Assembly (NCBI GenBank): GCA_963730005.1
Contig: CAVSPO010000036.1
Location: forward strand, 1-64,000
Length of the DNA stretch: 64,000 nt
Origin: CAVSPO01 sp963730005
GTDB lineage: Bacteria > Actinomycetota > Actinomycetes > Propionibacteriales > Propionibacteriaceae
Direction of reading: 5' to 3'
Shown: piece by piece, positions 51,442-58,848 of the stretch
How positions within the stretch are numbered: position 1 is the first letter of the stretch
Layout of the letters: each line of letters opens with the position of its first letter
Translations under genes and position numbers: made by a program
Notes under the pieces: model-generated
What the model saw: the letters and a program-made list of their open reading frames with translations, nothing else
Told to the model about the DNA's origin: nothing
Databases searched by the model: none

Positions 51442-51470
51442 ATCCTAGCGATTCGGTTCAGGGGCATGAA
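51442..51470 (-). promoter_or_regulatory. Likely promoter of the yebC-family gene
   Basis: On the minus strand, TTCATG (51465-51470) and TAGGAT (51442-51447) are separated by 17 bp, a good sigma-70-type arrangement. The -10 lies 31 bp upstream of the ATG at 51410. Confidence 0.55.
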
Positions 51471-51507
51471 ACCGCCTCTGGCGGCCAGCCGGTAACGCTC
51501 GGGGAAC

Positions 51508-52557
51508 TCAGGAGAAATGCGCCCCGTACAACACGACCCGGTCCTCACTGGTGAACCCGCAGGCACCCAGCAAGCGCTCGGCACCCTCAGGGTGCTCAGT
51601 GTCCACGCCGACGCCGGCACCGGCCAGCCCATGGGCAGCGAACGAGTGCATTGAGCTCAAGATCAGTGCGGTGGCAATACCTCTCTCCCGCCAGGATGGG
51701 CAGACACCGAAGCGCTCCGTCCAACCGCGTGCAGCACTGGACCGACCATCGTCCGACACGTCGTTGTAGACGCTGTTCAAGGCGTAACCGACGACACAGC
51801 CATGGTCTTCGCTGCCGCCGAGGTGGGACACCGGACGGGGCGCCAACGCCACCCAGGACAGATCGAGTCGAGCCTCCGGCCGGGTCAGGGATTCCTCCCA
51901 GGCCTGGCGCCCGATGGGCTGGGCGCCCACAAAAGTGCTGAACGCTTCGTTGTGGGTGATCCGCACGTCCTCCGAGTAGTCCTCGTCGAAGGGCACCAGG
52001 GTGACCTGGTCGGGCGTCACTGGATCGGGCAGGCGTTCGACACCGAAGGAGCGATACATGTCGAAGAACCAGCGCACCGGTTCCAGCCCGCTGTCCTGAA
52101 CGGCCCGGCTGAGGCCGGTGAACTTCTCGTCAATCACAATGCACACCCAAAGGGGCGGCGAACCTGGTCGACGCACCCCGTCGAACCACATCTGGGCTCG
52201 TTTTATCGACCATTGGACCAGGTGTCGGCCGATCCTGCGGTGTCGCCAGCCGGGATGCACGCCGACGTCCAGGAGCACAGTTGCCTGCCCGTCGGGGCGC
52301 AGTGTCGGATGGTTCCAGGCGTAGGCAACCACGGTGCCTGCACTGTCCCGACCGACGACGGCTTGCCCGAACGCCAGGTCACCGGCCTCCTCGAACTCCT
52401 GCAGTAGTGAAGCCAGGTCACGTCGCTGCACCGGGTCGTCGAAGTAGTCGATGGCGCTGCGCAACTCGGCCAGCTGTCTGAGATCCGGCTCGGACAGGAA
52501 CGACCACTGCAAGGTCGTCTCAACCTGCGGGTCAGCCCAGACTGATTCGTTCCTCAA
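51508..52557 (-). CDS. Tandem GNAT-domain acetyltransferase
   Basis: A 349-residue protein with two GNAT folds in one chain. The acetyl-CoA-binding motif is seen as LDVGVHPGWRHRRIGRHL in the N-terminal half and FGVCPSWRERGIATAL in the C-terminal half. This layout resembles mycothiol synthase (MshD) and other actinobacterial tandem GNATs, but the sequence is not close enough for me to claim mycothiol synthesis. The likely start is TTG at 52557, with AAGGTGGG about 7 nt upstream and no ATG or GTG nearby. It follows hisA by 22 bp. Confidence 0.85.
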   Translation of the reverse strand: MRNESVWADPQVETTLQWSFLSEPDLRQLAELRSAIDYFDDPVQRRDLASLLQEFEEAGDLAFGQAVVGRDSAGTVVAYAWNHPTLRPDGQATVLLDVGVHPGWRHRRIGRHLVQWSIKRAQMWFDGVRRPGSPPLWVCIVIDEKFTGLSRAVQDSGLEPVRWFFDMYRSFGVERLPDPVTPDQVTLVPFDEDYSEDVRITHNEAFSTFVGAQPIGRQAWEESLTRPEARLDLSWVALAPRPVSHLGGSEDHGCVVGYALNSVYNDVSDDGRSSAARGWTERFGVCPSWRERGIATALILSSMHSFAAHGLAGAGVGVDTEHPEGAERLLGACGFTSEDRVVLYGAHFS

Positions 52558-52579
52558 AAGAATCCCACCTTGCTACCCA

Positions 52580-53332
52580 TCAGTCAGCGTCGACCGGATT
52601 GGCGGCTGCTTCGAGCGCCTCGGGCAGAGTGAAGTTGCCGACGTACAAAGCGGTGCCGATGATGGCGCCCTCCACGCCCAGCGGCACCATGGCAGCGAGC
52701 CGACGGATGTCGTCCAGTGTGGCGACGCCGCCGCTGGCCACGACCTTCGCATCGGTGCTGGCGCAGATCTCGGAGAGCAGCTGATAGTTGGGCCCGCTCA
52801 GCATGCCGTCACTGTTCACGTCAGTGACGACGTAGCGTTGGCACCCGGCCGCGTTCATCCTGCGCACCGTCTCGAACACGTCGCCACCCTCCCGGGTCCA
52901 GCCTCGGGCGGCGAGCCTGCGATTGCGAACATCCAGCCCGATGGCGATCCGCTCGCCGTGGCGCGCGATGATCTGCTCGCACCACTCAGGATTCTCCAGC
53001 GCTGCGGTGCCGACATTGACGCGTCTGCAGCCGGTGGCCAGGACGCGCTCCAGCGAAGCGTCGTCGCGGATACCTCCGGACAACTCCACGTCCATCTTCA
53101 TGTGACTCACGAGGTCGGCGATCAGAGCGGCGTTGGAGCCGCGCCCGAAAGCTGCGTCGAGGTCGACCAGGTGCAGGTATTCCCCACCCAGCGACTGCCA
53201 CCGCAAGGCTGCTTCCAGCGGGTCACCGAAGACCTTCTCGGTGCCCGCGACGCCTCGGACGAGTTGGACTGCCTGGCCACCCTGTACGTCGACGGCTGGC
53301 AGCAGCACCAGTGGCTTGTTCTTGGAGATCAC
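52580..53332 (-). CDS. hisA: Phosphoribosyl isomerase (HisA; possibly bifunctional PriA)
   Basis: HisA isomerises ProFAR to PRFAR in histidine synthesis; in many actinobacteria the same protein (PriA) also does the TrpF step of tryptophan synthesis. The 250-residue barrel has LLPAVDVQGGQAVQLVRG with the first catalytic Asp, ELSGGIRDDASLERVL, and TDVNSDGMLSGPN with the second Asp. It has the actinobacterial length. A GTG start at 53332. TrpF activity can be neither confirmed nor excluded here. It lies 55 bp after hisH; hisF and hisI are not in the window. Confidence 0.94.
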   Translation of the reverse strand: MISKNKPLVLLPAVDVQGGQAVQLVRGVAGTEKVFGDPLEAALRWQSLGGEYLHLVDLDAAFGRGSNAALIADLVSHMKMDVELSGGIRDDASLERVLATGCRRVNVGTAALENPEWCEQIIARHGERIAIGLDVRNRRLAARGWTREGGDVFETVRRMNAAGCQRYVVTDVNSDGMLSGPNYQLLSEICASTDAKVVASGGVATLDDIRRLAAMVPLGVEGAIIGTALYVGNFTLPEALEAAANPVDAD

Positions 53333-53387
53333 ACCACGACCCTATCCGATGGGCAGAGCCGCCCCTTGTTCAGACACCGTCAGCACG

Positions 53388-54029
53388 TCAGGAGGTGACA
53401 CCGGCCAGCCAATTGCGCAGCAACCTGGCTCCGGCCTGCCCCGACTTTTCCGGATGGAACTGGGTGCTGGTCACCTGGCGCCACTCGACGGCAGCAATGA
53501 AGCGATCGTCCTCGTGCTCGGCCCAGGTGACCCTGGCCCCGGGCCGAACGGTGGGCGTACCGTCCGCGTTGGTTTCGTGCACTCCGTAGGAGTGCACGAA
53601 ATAGAAGCGCTGGTCAGCTGTTCCCTGCATCAGGACGCTTTGCTGCGGGGCGTGGACGGTGTTCCAGCCCATGTGCGGGAGGCGTCGCGCGACCAGCGGC
53701 TCGACCGTGCCTGGGTGGATGCCGATTCCGGGGGTGTCGATGCCGTGTTCCACTCCCCTGCTGAACAACACCTGGTGGCCCACGCAGATACCCAGAAGCG
53801 GCTTGTCACTGAGCACCCAGTCGCGAACGAACTGCACCCCCCCAACTGCTGCCAGGCCGGCCATGCAGGCCGAGAAGGCGCCCACTCCGGGCACCACCAG
53901 CGCCTGACAGCCAGCCAACAGCTCCAGGTCGGAGGTCAGCTGTACGTCGGCGCCCGCCGCCAGCAGCGCACGATTGGCAGAATGCAGATTGCCCGACCCG
54001 TAGTCGAAGAGCCCGACCAACGGCCTCAC
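53388..54029 (-). CDS. hisH: Imidazole glycerol phosphate synthase glutaminase subunit
   Basis: HisH releases ammonia from glutamine for HisF. The 213-residue class I amidotransferase has the triad Cys82 (GICVGHQ), His192 and Glu194 (FHPEKSG), and the oxyanion segment PGVGAF near residue 47. The residue after Cys-Val-Gly is His, where Met is more common. The GTG at 54029 overlaps the hisB stop as GTGA; the frame is open farther up but reads through hisB. Its partner HisF is not in the window. Confidence 0.96.
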   Translation of the reverse strand: MRPLVGLFDYGSGNLHSANRALLAAGADVQLTSDLELLAGCQALVVPGVGAFSACMAGLAAVGGVQFVRDWVLSDKPLLGICVGHQVLFSRGVEHGIDTPGIGIHPGTVEPLVARRLPHMGWNTVHAPQQSVLMQGTADQRFYFVHSYGVHETNADGTPTVRPGARVTWAEHEDDRFIAAVEWRQVTSTQFHPEKSGQAGARLLRNWLAGVTS

Positions 54030-54637
54030 AGGGCACCCTTGGTGCTCGGTATCAACCCCTGGGTGCGCGGGTCGGGCTCGACAGCTTCCCGCAACGCTCG
54101 CGCAAAGGCCTTGAACTGAGCCTCCACGATGTGGTGGGGGTCGCGGCCCGCCAGCAGCCGCAAGTGCAGGCAAAGACCCGCGTTGGCAGCAATGCTCTCC
54201 ATCACGTGCCTCGTCATGGAGCCGGCGAAGGACACCCCTGAACCGCCGATCAAGGCGTAGTTCTGAGCCTCCGGCTCACCTGTGATCACGGTGTAGGGCC
54301 GACCCGCGACATCCACGACGCAGGAGGCCAGCGCTTCGTCCAGGGGCACGGTGGCCGAGCCGAACCGGCGGATCCCACGCTTGTCCCCCAATGCCTGGCC
54401 AAGGGCCTGCCCGAACGCGATCGCCGTGTCCTCGATGCTGTGGTGCCCGTCGACGTGCACGTCGCCGCTGGTCCGCACCTGCAGGTCGATCAGCGAGTGT
54501 TTGCTGAGAGAAATCAGCATGTGGTCGTAGAAGCCGACGCCGGTCGTCACTGCAGCGACACCGGTGCCGTCCAGATCAACGGTCACCTCGACGTCGGACT
54601 CGCTGGTGACGCGGTGGATGGAAGCGGTGCGATTCAT
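54026..54637 (-). CDS. hisB: Imidazoleglycerol-phosphate dehydratase
   Basis: The monofunctional HisB dehydratase of the histidine pathway, 203 residues. Both manganese-binding repeats are visible: FYDHMLISLSKHS and DGHHSIEDTAIAFG in the first half, and DPHHIVEAQFKAFARAL in the second, where a SFAGSMTRHVMES stretch also occurs. There is no phosphatase domain, as usual in actinobacteria. ATG at 54637 overlaps hisC as ATGA. Confidence 0.97.
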   Translation of the reverse strand: MNRTASIHRVTSESDVEVTVDLDGTGVAAVTTGVGFYDHMLISLSKHSLIDLQVRTSGDVHVDGHHSIEDTAIAFGQALGQALGDKRGIRRFGSATVPLDEALASCVVDVAGRPYTVITGEPEAQNYALIGGSGVSFAGSMTRHVMESIAANAGLCLHLRLLAGRDPHHIVEAQFKAFARALREAVEPDPRTQGLIPSTKGAL

Positions 54638-55800
54638 CGGATCTGCGCACCACCGAACGCAGGCAACGACGACGTGCCCAGCAGCCCTGCTGTGGGAAGC
54701 ACCTCTCGCAACGCCGTCTTGAAGGCGGCGATCTCGGCGGGAGTGCCGGCCGTCACTCGCAGGAAGCCCTGCGGCCCCGTCTCGCGGATCAGGACACCCC
54801 GATCCAGCAGCGACTCCCACACGGCGTGCCGGTCAGCGAACCGGCCGAACAGGCAGAAGTTCGACTGGCTGGGCACAACTTCCAGCCCCTGGTTTCGCAG
54901 CCAGGTCTGCAGCTCCTGGCAGGTGGCACGCAACTCGCTGACCCTGTCCAGCATCTCGTGTCGGTGTGCCAGTGCCACTCGTGCGATCACTTGGGTCGAG
55001 GACGACAGGTGGTAGGGCAGGCGCACGATCCGGCAGGCGTCCACCACAGCTGGGGCCGCGGCGAAATAGCCCACCCGCACTCCCGCAAGGGCAAAAGCCT
55101 TCGACAAGGTGCGGCTGACCACCAACCGGCCGAACCGGGGCAGCAAGGCCAACGACGAGTCCTCGGGCACCTCGGTGAATTCCTGGTAGGCCTCGTCAAC
55201 GATCACCATGCAGTCGGTGCGTTCGAGAATCTCTTCGATCACCGTCACCGGGGTGATGGTGCCCGTCGGATTGTTGGGCGTGCAGATCAGCAGCACGCTT
55301 GGCTGGTGCTCTTCGACGGCGGCAACCACGAGATCGGCGTCCAGGGTGTAGTCGGCCTGACGCGGCATCGTCACGTACTCGGTGTGGGTGTTGCGGGCGT
55401 ACTCGGGGTACATCGAGTAGCTCGGGGTGAAGGTCAGCAGCCTGCGGCCGGGCCCACCGAAGGCTTGCAGCAGCTGCACCATCGTCTCGTTGGAACCGTT
55501 GGTTGCCCACACGTTGTCAGCCTTGAGCCCGAACCCCAGGTAGGACGCCAGGTCGGCGCGCAGGGCGTGCGCCTCCCGGTCGGGGTATCGGTTGAACTGG
55601 CGGGCTGCCTCCGCGATCGCCTTGCCCATCTGTGCCCGGATCCGGTCGCTGGGCGGGTAGGGGTTCTCGTTGACGTTCAGACAGACCGGCACGGCCAGCT
55701 GCGGCGCGCCGTAGGGAACTTCCCCCACCAGTTCAGGGCGCAAGGGCAAGGCGGCCAGGCTGATCTCGTTGCCCGCTGGCTGACCGCCCGTGTCGCTCAC
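54634..55800 (-). CDS. hisC: Histidinol-phosphate aminotransferase
   Basis: A PLP-dependent class II-type aminotransferase acting on imidazole-acetol phosphate. The 388-residue protein has the substrate-side LNVNENPYPPS, then ATNGSNETMVQLLQAF, the CTPNNPTGT loop, VIVDEAYQEF, and SRTLSKAFALAGVRVGY with the PLP Lys. A GTG start at 55800 overlaps the hisD stop (GTGA). The tail after about residue 375 has no family motif. Confidence 0.97.
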   Translation of the reverse strand: MSDTGGQPAGNEISLAALPLRPELVGEVPYGAPQLAVPVCLNVNENPYPPSDRIRAQMGKAIAEAARQFNRYPDREAHALRADLASYLGFGLKADNVWATNGSNETMVQLLQAFGGPGRRLLTFTPSYSMYPEYARNTHTEYVTMPRQADYTLDADLVVAAVEEHQPSVLLICTPNNPTGTITPVTVIEEILERTDCMVIVDEAYQEFTEVPEDSSLALLPRFGRLVVSRTLSKAFALAGVRVGYFAAAPAVVDACRIVRLPYHLSSSTQVIARVALAHRHEMLDRVSELRATCQELQTWLRNQGLEVVPSQSNFCLFGRFADRHAVWESLLDRGVLIRETGPQGFLRVTAGTPAEIAAFKTALREVLPTAGLLGTSSLPAFGGAQIR

Positions 55801-57110
55801 CCCTGGACCCCTTCGGTCCGGGCTCGGATCACGGCCGAGTGACCGGGCAGATCCTCGGCCAGCGCAAAGACCTCGATCCCGCGACCGATCTGTGCCAGCG
55901 CCTCGGCGCTGTACTCGATGTAGTGCACGGCCTTCATGAAGCTGCGGGTGGTCAGCCCGGAGGAGTACCGCGCGGCACCTCCGGTGGGCAGCACGTGGGT
56001 GGAACCGGCCGAGTAGTCGCCCAACGGCACCGGCGAGTACGGGCCGACAAACACCGCACCAGCATTCTGCACACGGTCGGCAAGGGCGCGGGCGTCACGG
56101 GTCTGCACCTCCAGGTGCTCGGCACCGTAAGCGTCAGCCACCGCCAAACCCTGCTCCATGTCGTCCACCAGCACGACGCCGGACTGCTCACCCATCAACG
56201 ACGTGAGAATTCGTTCCTGGGTGTCCATCTGTGGCACGCGCTTGGCCAGCTCAGCCTCCACACGCTCCACCAGGGCCGTTGAGTCCGTGATCAGAACCGA
56301 TCCGGCCATCGGGTCGTGCTCGGCCTGGCTGATCAGGTCGACGGCGACAAACACCGGGTTGGCAGTCTCGTCGGCCAGAATACCGATCTCGGTGGGTCCA
56401 GCCTCGGCGTCGATGGCCACCAGACCCTGCACCAGCCGCTTGGCGGCCACCACGTAGATGTTCCCAGGGCCCGTGATCATGTCCACCCGGGGGCAGACCT
56501 GGGGCACGCCGTGGGCGAACATGGCGACGGCCTGGGCACCGCCCACCGCGTACACCTCGTCGATCCCCAGCATTGCGCAGACCGCCAGCACGGTTGGATG
56601 CGGAAGGCCGCCGAACTCCTTCTGAGGCGGCGTGGCCACCGCGATCGACTGCACGCCAGCCGTCATTGCGGGGACCGCATTGTGCAGCACGCTCGAGGCC
56701 AGTGGGGCCAGGCCGCCAGGCACATACAGCCCGACCCGGCGAACCGGCATGATCTTGTTGGTGACCACGGCACCGGGGGCCAGCTCGACAACGGTCTCAG
56801 CCGGCTCTCGCTCCCCCTGCTCGCACACCGTGCGACGGCGGACGATGGCCTCGGTGATGGCTGCCCGCAGCTCGGGGTCAAGCTCGGCCTCGGCCTTGCG
56901 GATCTCCGCCGGATCGACGCGGAAACTGGTGGGCACCACGTGATCGAACTGCTCGCTGAATCTGGCCAGAGCGGCTGCGCCCTCGGTGGCGACAGCAGCG
57001 CAGATGGGGCGCACGACCTCGACGGCCTGATCGACATCAAAAGGTGCGCGAGGCACCACCGAGGCGTAGTCGTCGAATCGTTTTCCTCGTAGATCAATTG
57101 TTCGCAGCAC
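55797..57110 (-). CDS. hisD: Histidinol dehydrogenase
   Basis: HisD carries out the last two oxidations to histidine, using NAD and zinc. The 437-residue protein has the family segments RVGLYVPGG, VDMITGPGNIYV, IDAEAGPTEIGILAD, SQAEHDPMAGSVL with a zinc ligand and the end region PTGGAARYSSGL. The start GTG at 57110 gives VLRTIDLRGK; the frame runs on upstream through sequence that is antisense to the DUF554 gene. It is the first gene of hisDCBHA, with a 103-bp divergent gap that presumably holds the his promoter. Confidence 0.96.
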   Translation of the reverse strand: MLRTIDLRGKRFDDYASVVPRAPFDVDQAVEVVRPICAAVATEGAAALARFSEQFDHVVPTSFRVDPAEIRKAEAELDPELRAAITEAIVRRRTVCEQGEREPAETVVELAPGAVVTNKIMPVRRVGLYVPGGLAPLASSVLHNAVPAMTAGVQSIAVATPPQKEFGGLPHPTVLAVCAMLGIDEVYAVGGAQAVAMFAHGVPQVCPRVDMITGPGNIYVVAAKRLVQGLVAIDAEAGPTEIGILADETANPVFVAVDLISQAEHDPMAGSVLITDSTALVERVEAELAKRVPQMDTQERILTSLMGEQSGVVLVDDMEQGLAVADAYGAEHLEVQTRDARALADRVQNAGAVFVGPYSPVPLGDYSAGSTHVLPTGGAARYSSGLTTRSFMKAVHYIEYSAEALAQIGRGIEVFALAEDLPGHSAVIRARTEGVQG

Positions 57111-57213
57111 GCCGGCCAGTGTACCCAAGCTCCCGTTCCCTGTCGCACCGACGGTCGGTCCGGCAACTGACCGCGGTCGGGTGTGGGCCCGACGCGGTGG
57201 TGGGATGGTCGGC

Positions 57214-57984
57214 ATGGTTCCGCTGCAGCTGTTCATCGGTGTCGGCACGGTCGTCAATGTCGCGACGGTCGTGGTGGGCAGCCTGCTCGGCATGTTCGTC
57301 GGCGACAAGTTGAGCGAACGCTCCCGGCGCAATGTCACCGACGCCTTGGGACTGATGACGATCGTGATCGGCGCGCTGTCCGTCAAGCCCATTCTGGAGC
57401 CTGCACTGAGCGACGCGGTGGGTGGTGGGGTGGGTCTGATCGTGGTCCTGATCTCGCTGCTGATCGGGACCCTGCTCGGGTCCGCATGGGCGCTGGAGGA
57501 TCGGCTCGGGCATTTCGGCGGCTGGCTCAGGACGCTGCTCATGAGGGGGCGCAATGACGACTCCAGCACCACCCAGCACCGCTTTGTCGATGGGTTCGTC
57601 ACAGCCTCCTTGGTGTTCTGCGTGGGGCCACTGGTGATCCTTGGTTCGCTGTCCGACGGGATGGGCAGAGGTGCCGACCAGCTGTTCGCCAAAGCGATTC
57701 TGGACGGTTTCGCCGCAATGGCGTTTGCCAGTTCATTGGGAATCGGAGTGCTGGCCTCTGCCCTCACCGTGGCCGTCATCCAGGGGTCGCTGACACTGGT
57801 CGGCTTCCTGCTGGGCGACATCATGACGACTGCCCAGATCGACGCGCTCAGCATCGTCGGCGGCGTCATCCTGATCGGGTTGGGGCTGCGGTTGCTCGAA
57901 CTCAAACAGGTGCGCGTGGCGGACATGCTCCCGGCATTGCTGGTGGCCCCGTTGCTGGTCGTCGGGATCACCGCCCTGCCTTGA
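57214..57984 (+). CDS. DUF554-family membrane protein
   Basis: A 256-residue very hydrophobic protein with about seven membrane spans, matching the DUF554 (YdfK-like) family. The start region FIGVGTVVNVATVVVGSLLG, the GLMTIVIG span and the Gly-rich FVDGFVTASLVFCVGP stretch are typical. The function of the family is unknown; a transport role is possible. ATG at 57214 is used; ATG at 57205 is also in frame. The stop codon lies inside the first unit of the 26-bp tandem repeat. It diverges from hisD. Confidence 0.87.
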   Translation: MVPLQLFIGVGTVVNVATVVVGSLLGMFVGDKLSERSRRNVTDALGLMTIVIGALSVKPILEPALSDAVGGGVGLIVVLISLLIGTLLGSAWALEDRLGHFGGWLRTLLMRGRNDDSSTTQHRFVDGFVTASLVFCVGPLVILGSLSDGMGRGADQLFAKAILDGFAAMAFASSLGIGVLASALTVAVIQGSLTLVGFLLGDIMTTAQIDALSIVGGVILIGLGLRLLELKQVRVADMLPALLVAPLLVVGITALP

Positions 57985-58187
57985 AGGCAGACAGGTTCGA
58001 GGGGCCTTGAAGGCAGACAGGTTCGAGGGGCCTTGAAGGCAGACAGGTTCGAGGGGCCTTGAAGGCAGACAGGTTCGAGGGGCCTTGAAGGCAGACAGGT
58101 TCGAGGGGCCTTGAAGGCAGACAGGTTCGAGGGGCCTTGAAGGCAGATAGGTTCGAGGGGCCTTGAAGGCAGAGGTCAGTTCGAGGG
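57979..58187. repeat. 26-bp tandem repeat between converging genes
   Basis: Seven full units of 26 bp begin CCTTGAAGGCAGACAGG and end TTCGAGGGG (57979-58160). The first six look identical and the seventh has one change (GATAGG for GACAGG). An eighth, altered unit runs to 58187. The first unit contains the stop of the DUF554 gene, and the eighth contains the stop of the leftward membrane-protein gene. A 26-bp period shifts the frame at each unit, so no long protein is preserved. The sequence homogeneity suggests recent expansion or active homogenisation. A terminator or transcription-collision role is possible, but no strong hairpin is seen. Confidence 0.95.
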
Positions 58188-58829
58188 AACGGGCTCGTCA
58201 GTCCCGGATTCCGGAAGGTCCTGCGGGGCAACGACAGCCATCTCCTCACGGCCCAACGAGGAGTAGAGCAACACCGGCGTGACGGCGGCGAACGCCCAGA
58301 CCAGCAGAGGCGTCCAGGTGTGCAACGCGAAGTCGATGGGAACCTTGGCGCCGGGCGCCGCCTGGCCCAGACGGGTGGCGAAGTCACTGGGGCCGAAGGC
58401 CTCTCCCAGCCACTTGGCAGCCAAGCCGCACAACAAGCCCACCGCCACTGCGATCAGGGCTGACTTCCAGCCTTGATCCTTGAACAGGTGCCACGTCAGG
58501 GCTCCCAGCAGGATTCCGCAGATCAAACCGATGATCACGAACCACGCGTCGGTGGCGAAGAATTGCGTGAGACCACGGTCGGCCATCACGGCTCGGCCGT
58601 TATCGGAAAGCGTGTAGTTGGGCAGATTGACGATGCCGCGCCAAATTCCGGCGCCGATGCCAGCCAGGCCCAGGGTGGCCACCAGCAGGATGGCGGCGCG
58701 GGCGCTGAGTGGCTCGGACCATGCGGCCACGCCGGACCGCAGCCGCGCCAGCCAATCGGGGCCCGGCGCCGGCGCGACGGGCGTCGAATCAACTGCAACC
58801 AGCTCGGCATCCGTTGTCTGGGTACTCAT
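58176..58829 (-). CDS. Membrane protein of unknown function
   Basis: I do not recognise the family. The 217-residue product has a 45-residue hydrophilic N terminus rich in Ala/Pro/Thr. A membrane span follows (AAILLVATLGLAGIGAGIW). After an extracytoplasmic stretch of about 40 residues there are two close spans (FVIIGLICGILLGALTW and ALIAVAVGLLCGLAA), and a last span (LLVWAFAAVTPVLLYSS) before an acidic tail. This four-span layout resembles small actinobacterial DUF2567-like proteins, but that is only a guess. ATG at 58829 with GGAGG about 5 nt upstream. The stop lies in the degenerate last unit of the 26-bp repeat. dnaE lies 19 bp upstream on the same strand. Confidence 0.82.
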   Translation of the reverse strand: MSTQTTDAELVAVDSTPVAPAPGPDWLARLRSGVAAWSEPLSARAAILLVATLGLAGIGAGIWRGIVNLPNYTLSDNGRAVMADRGLTQFFATDAWFVIIGLICGILLGALTWHLFKDQGWKSALIAVAVGLLCGLAAKWLGEAFGPSDFATRLGQAAPGAKVPIDFALHTWTPLLVWAFAAVTPVLLYSSLGREEMAVVAPQDLPESGTDEPVPSN

Positions 58830-58848
58830 CATCTCCTCCACCCGAACT

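Noticed and set aside
57111..57971. Long N-terminal extension of hisD
   Set aside because: It reads antisense through the DUF554 gene and is Ser/Thr/Pro-rich; HisD starts naturally at GTG 57110.
57979..58160. tRNA-like T-loops (GGTTCGA) in the repeat
   Set aside because: No acceptor, D or anticodon stems can be built around them.
57979..58187. CRISPR array
   Set aside because: The units are directly adjacent with no spacers, and no cas genes are present.
57968..58387. Frame through the 26-bp repeats giving a repetitive protein
   Set aside because: Frame shifts with each unit; it overlaps the real membrane-protein gene and has no start signal.
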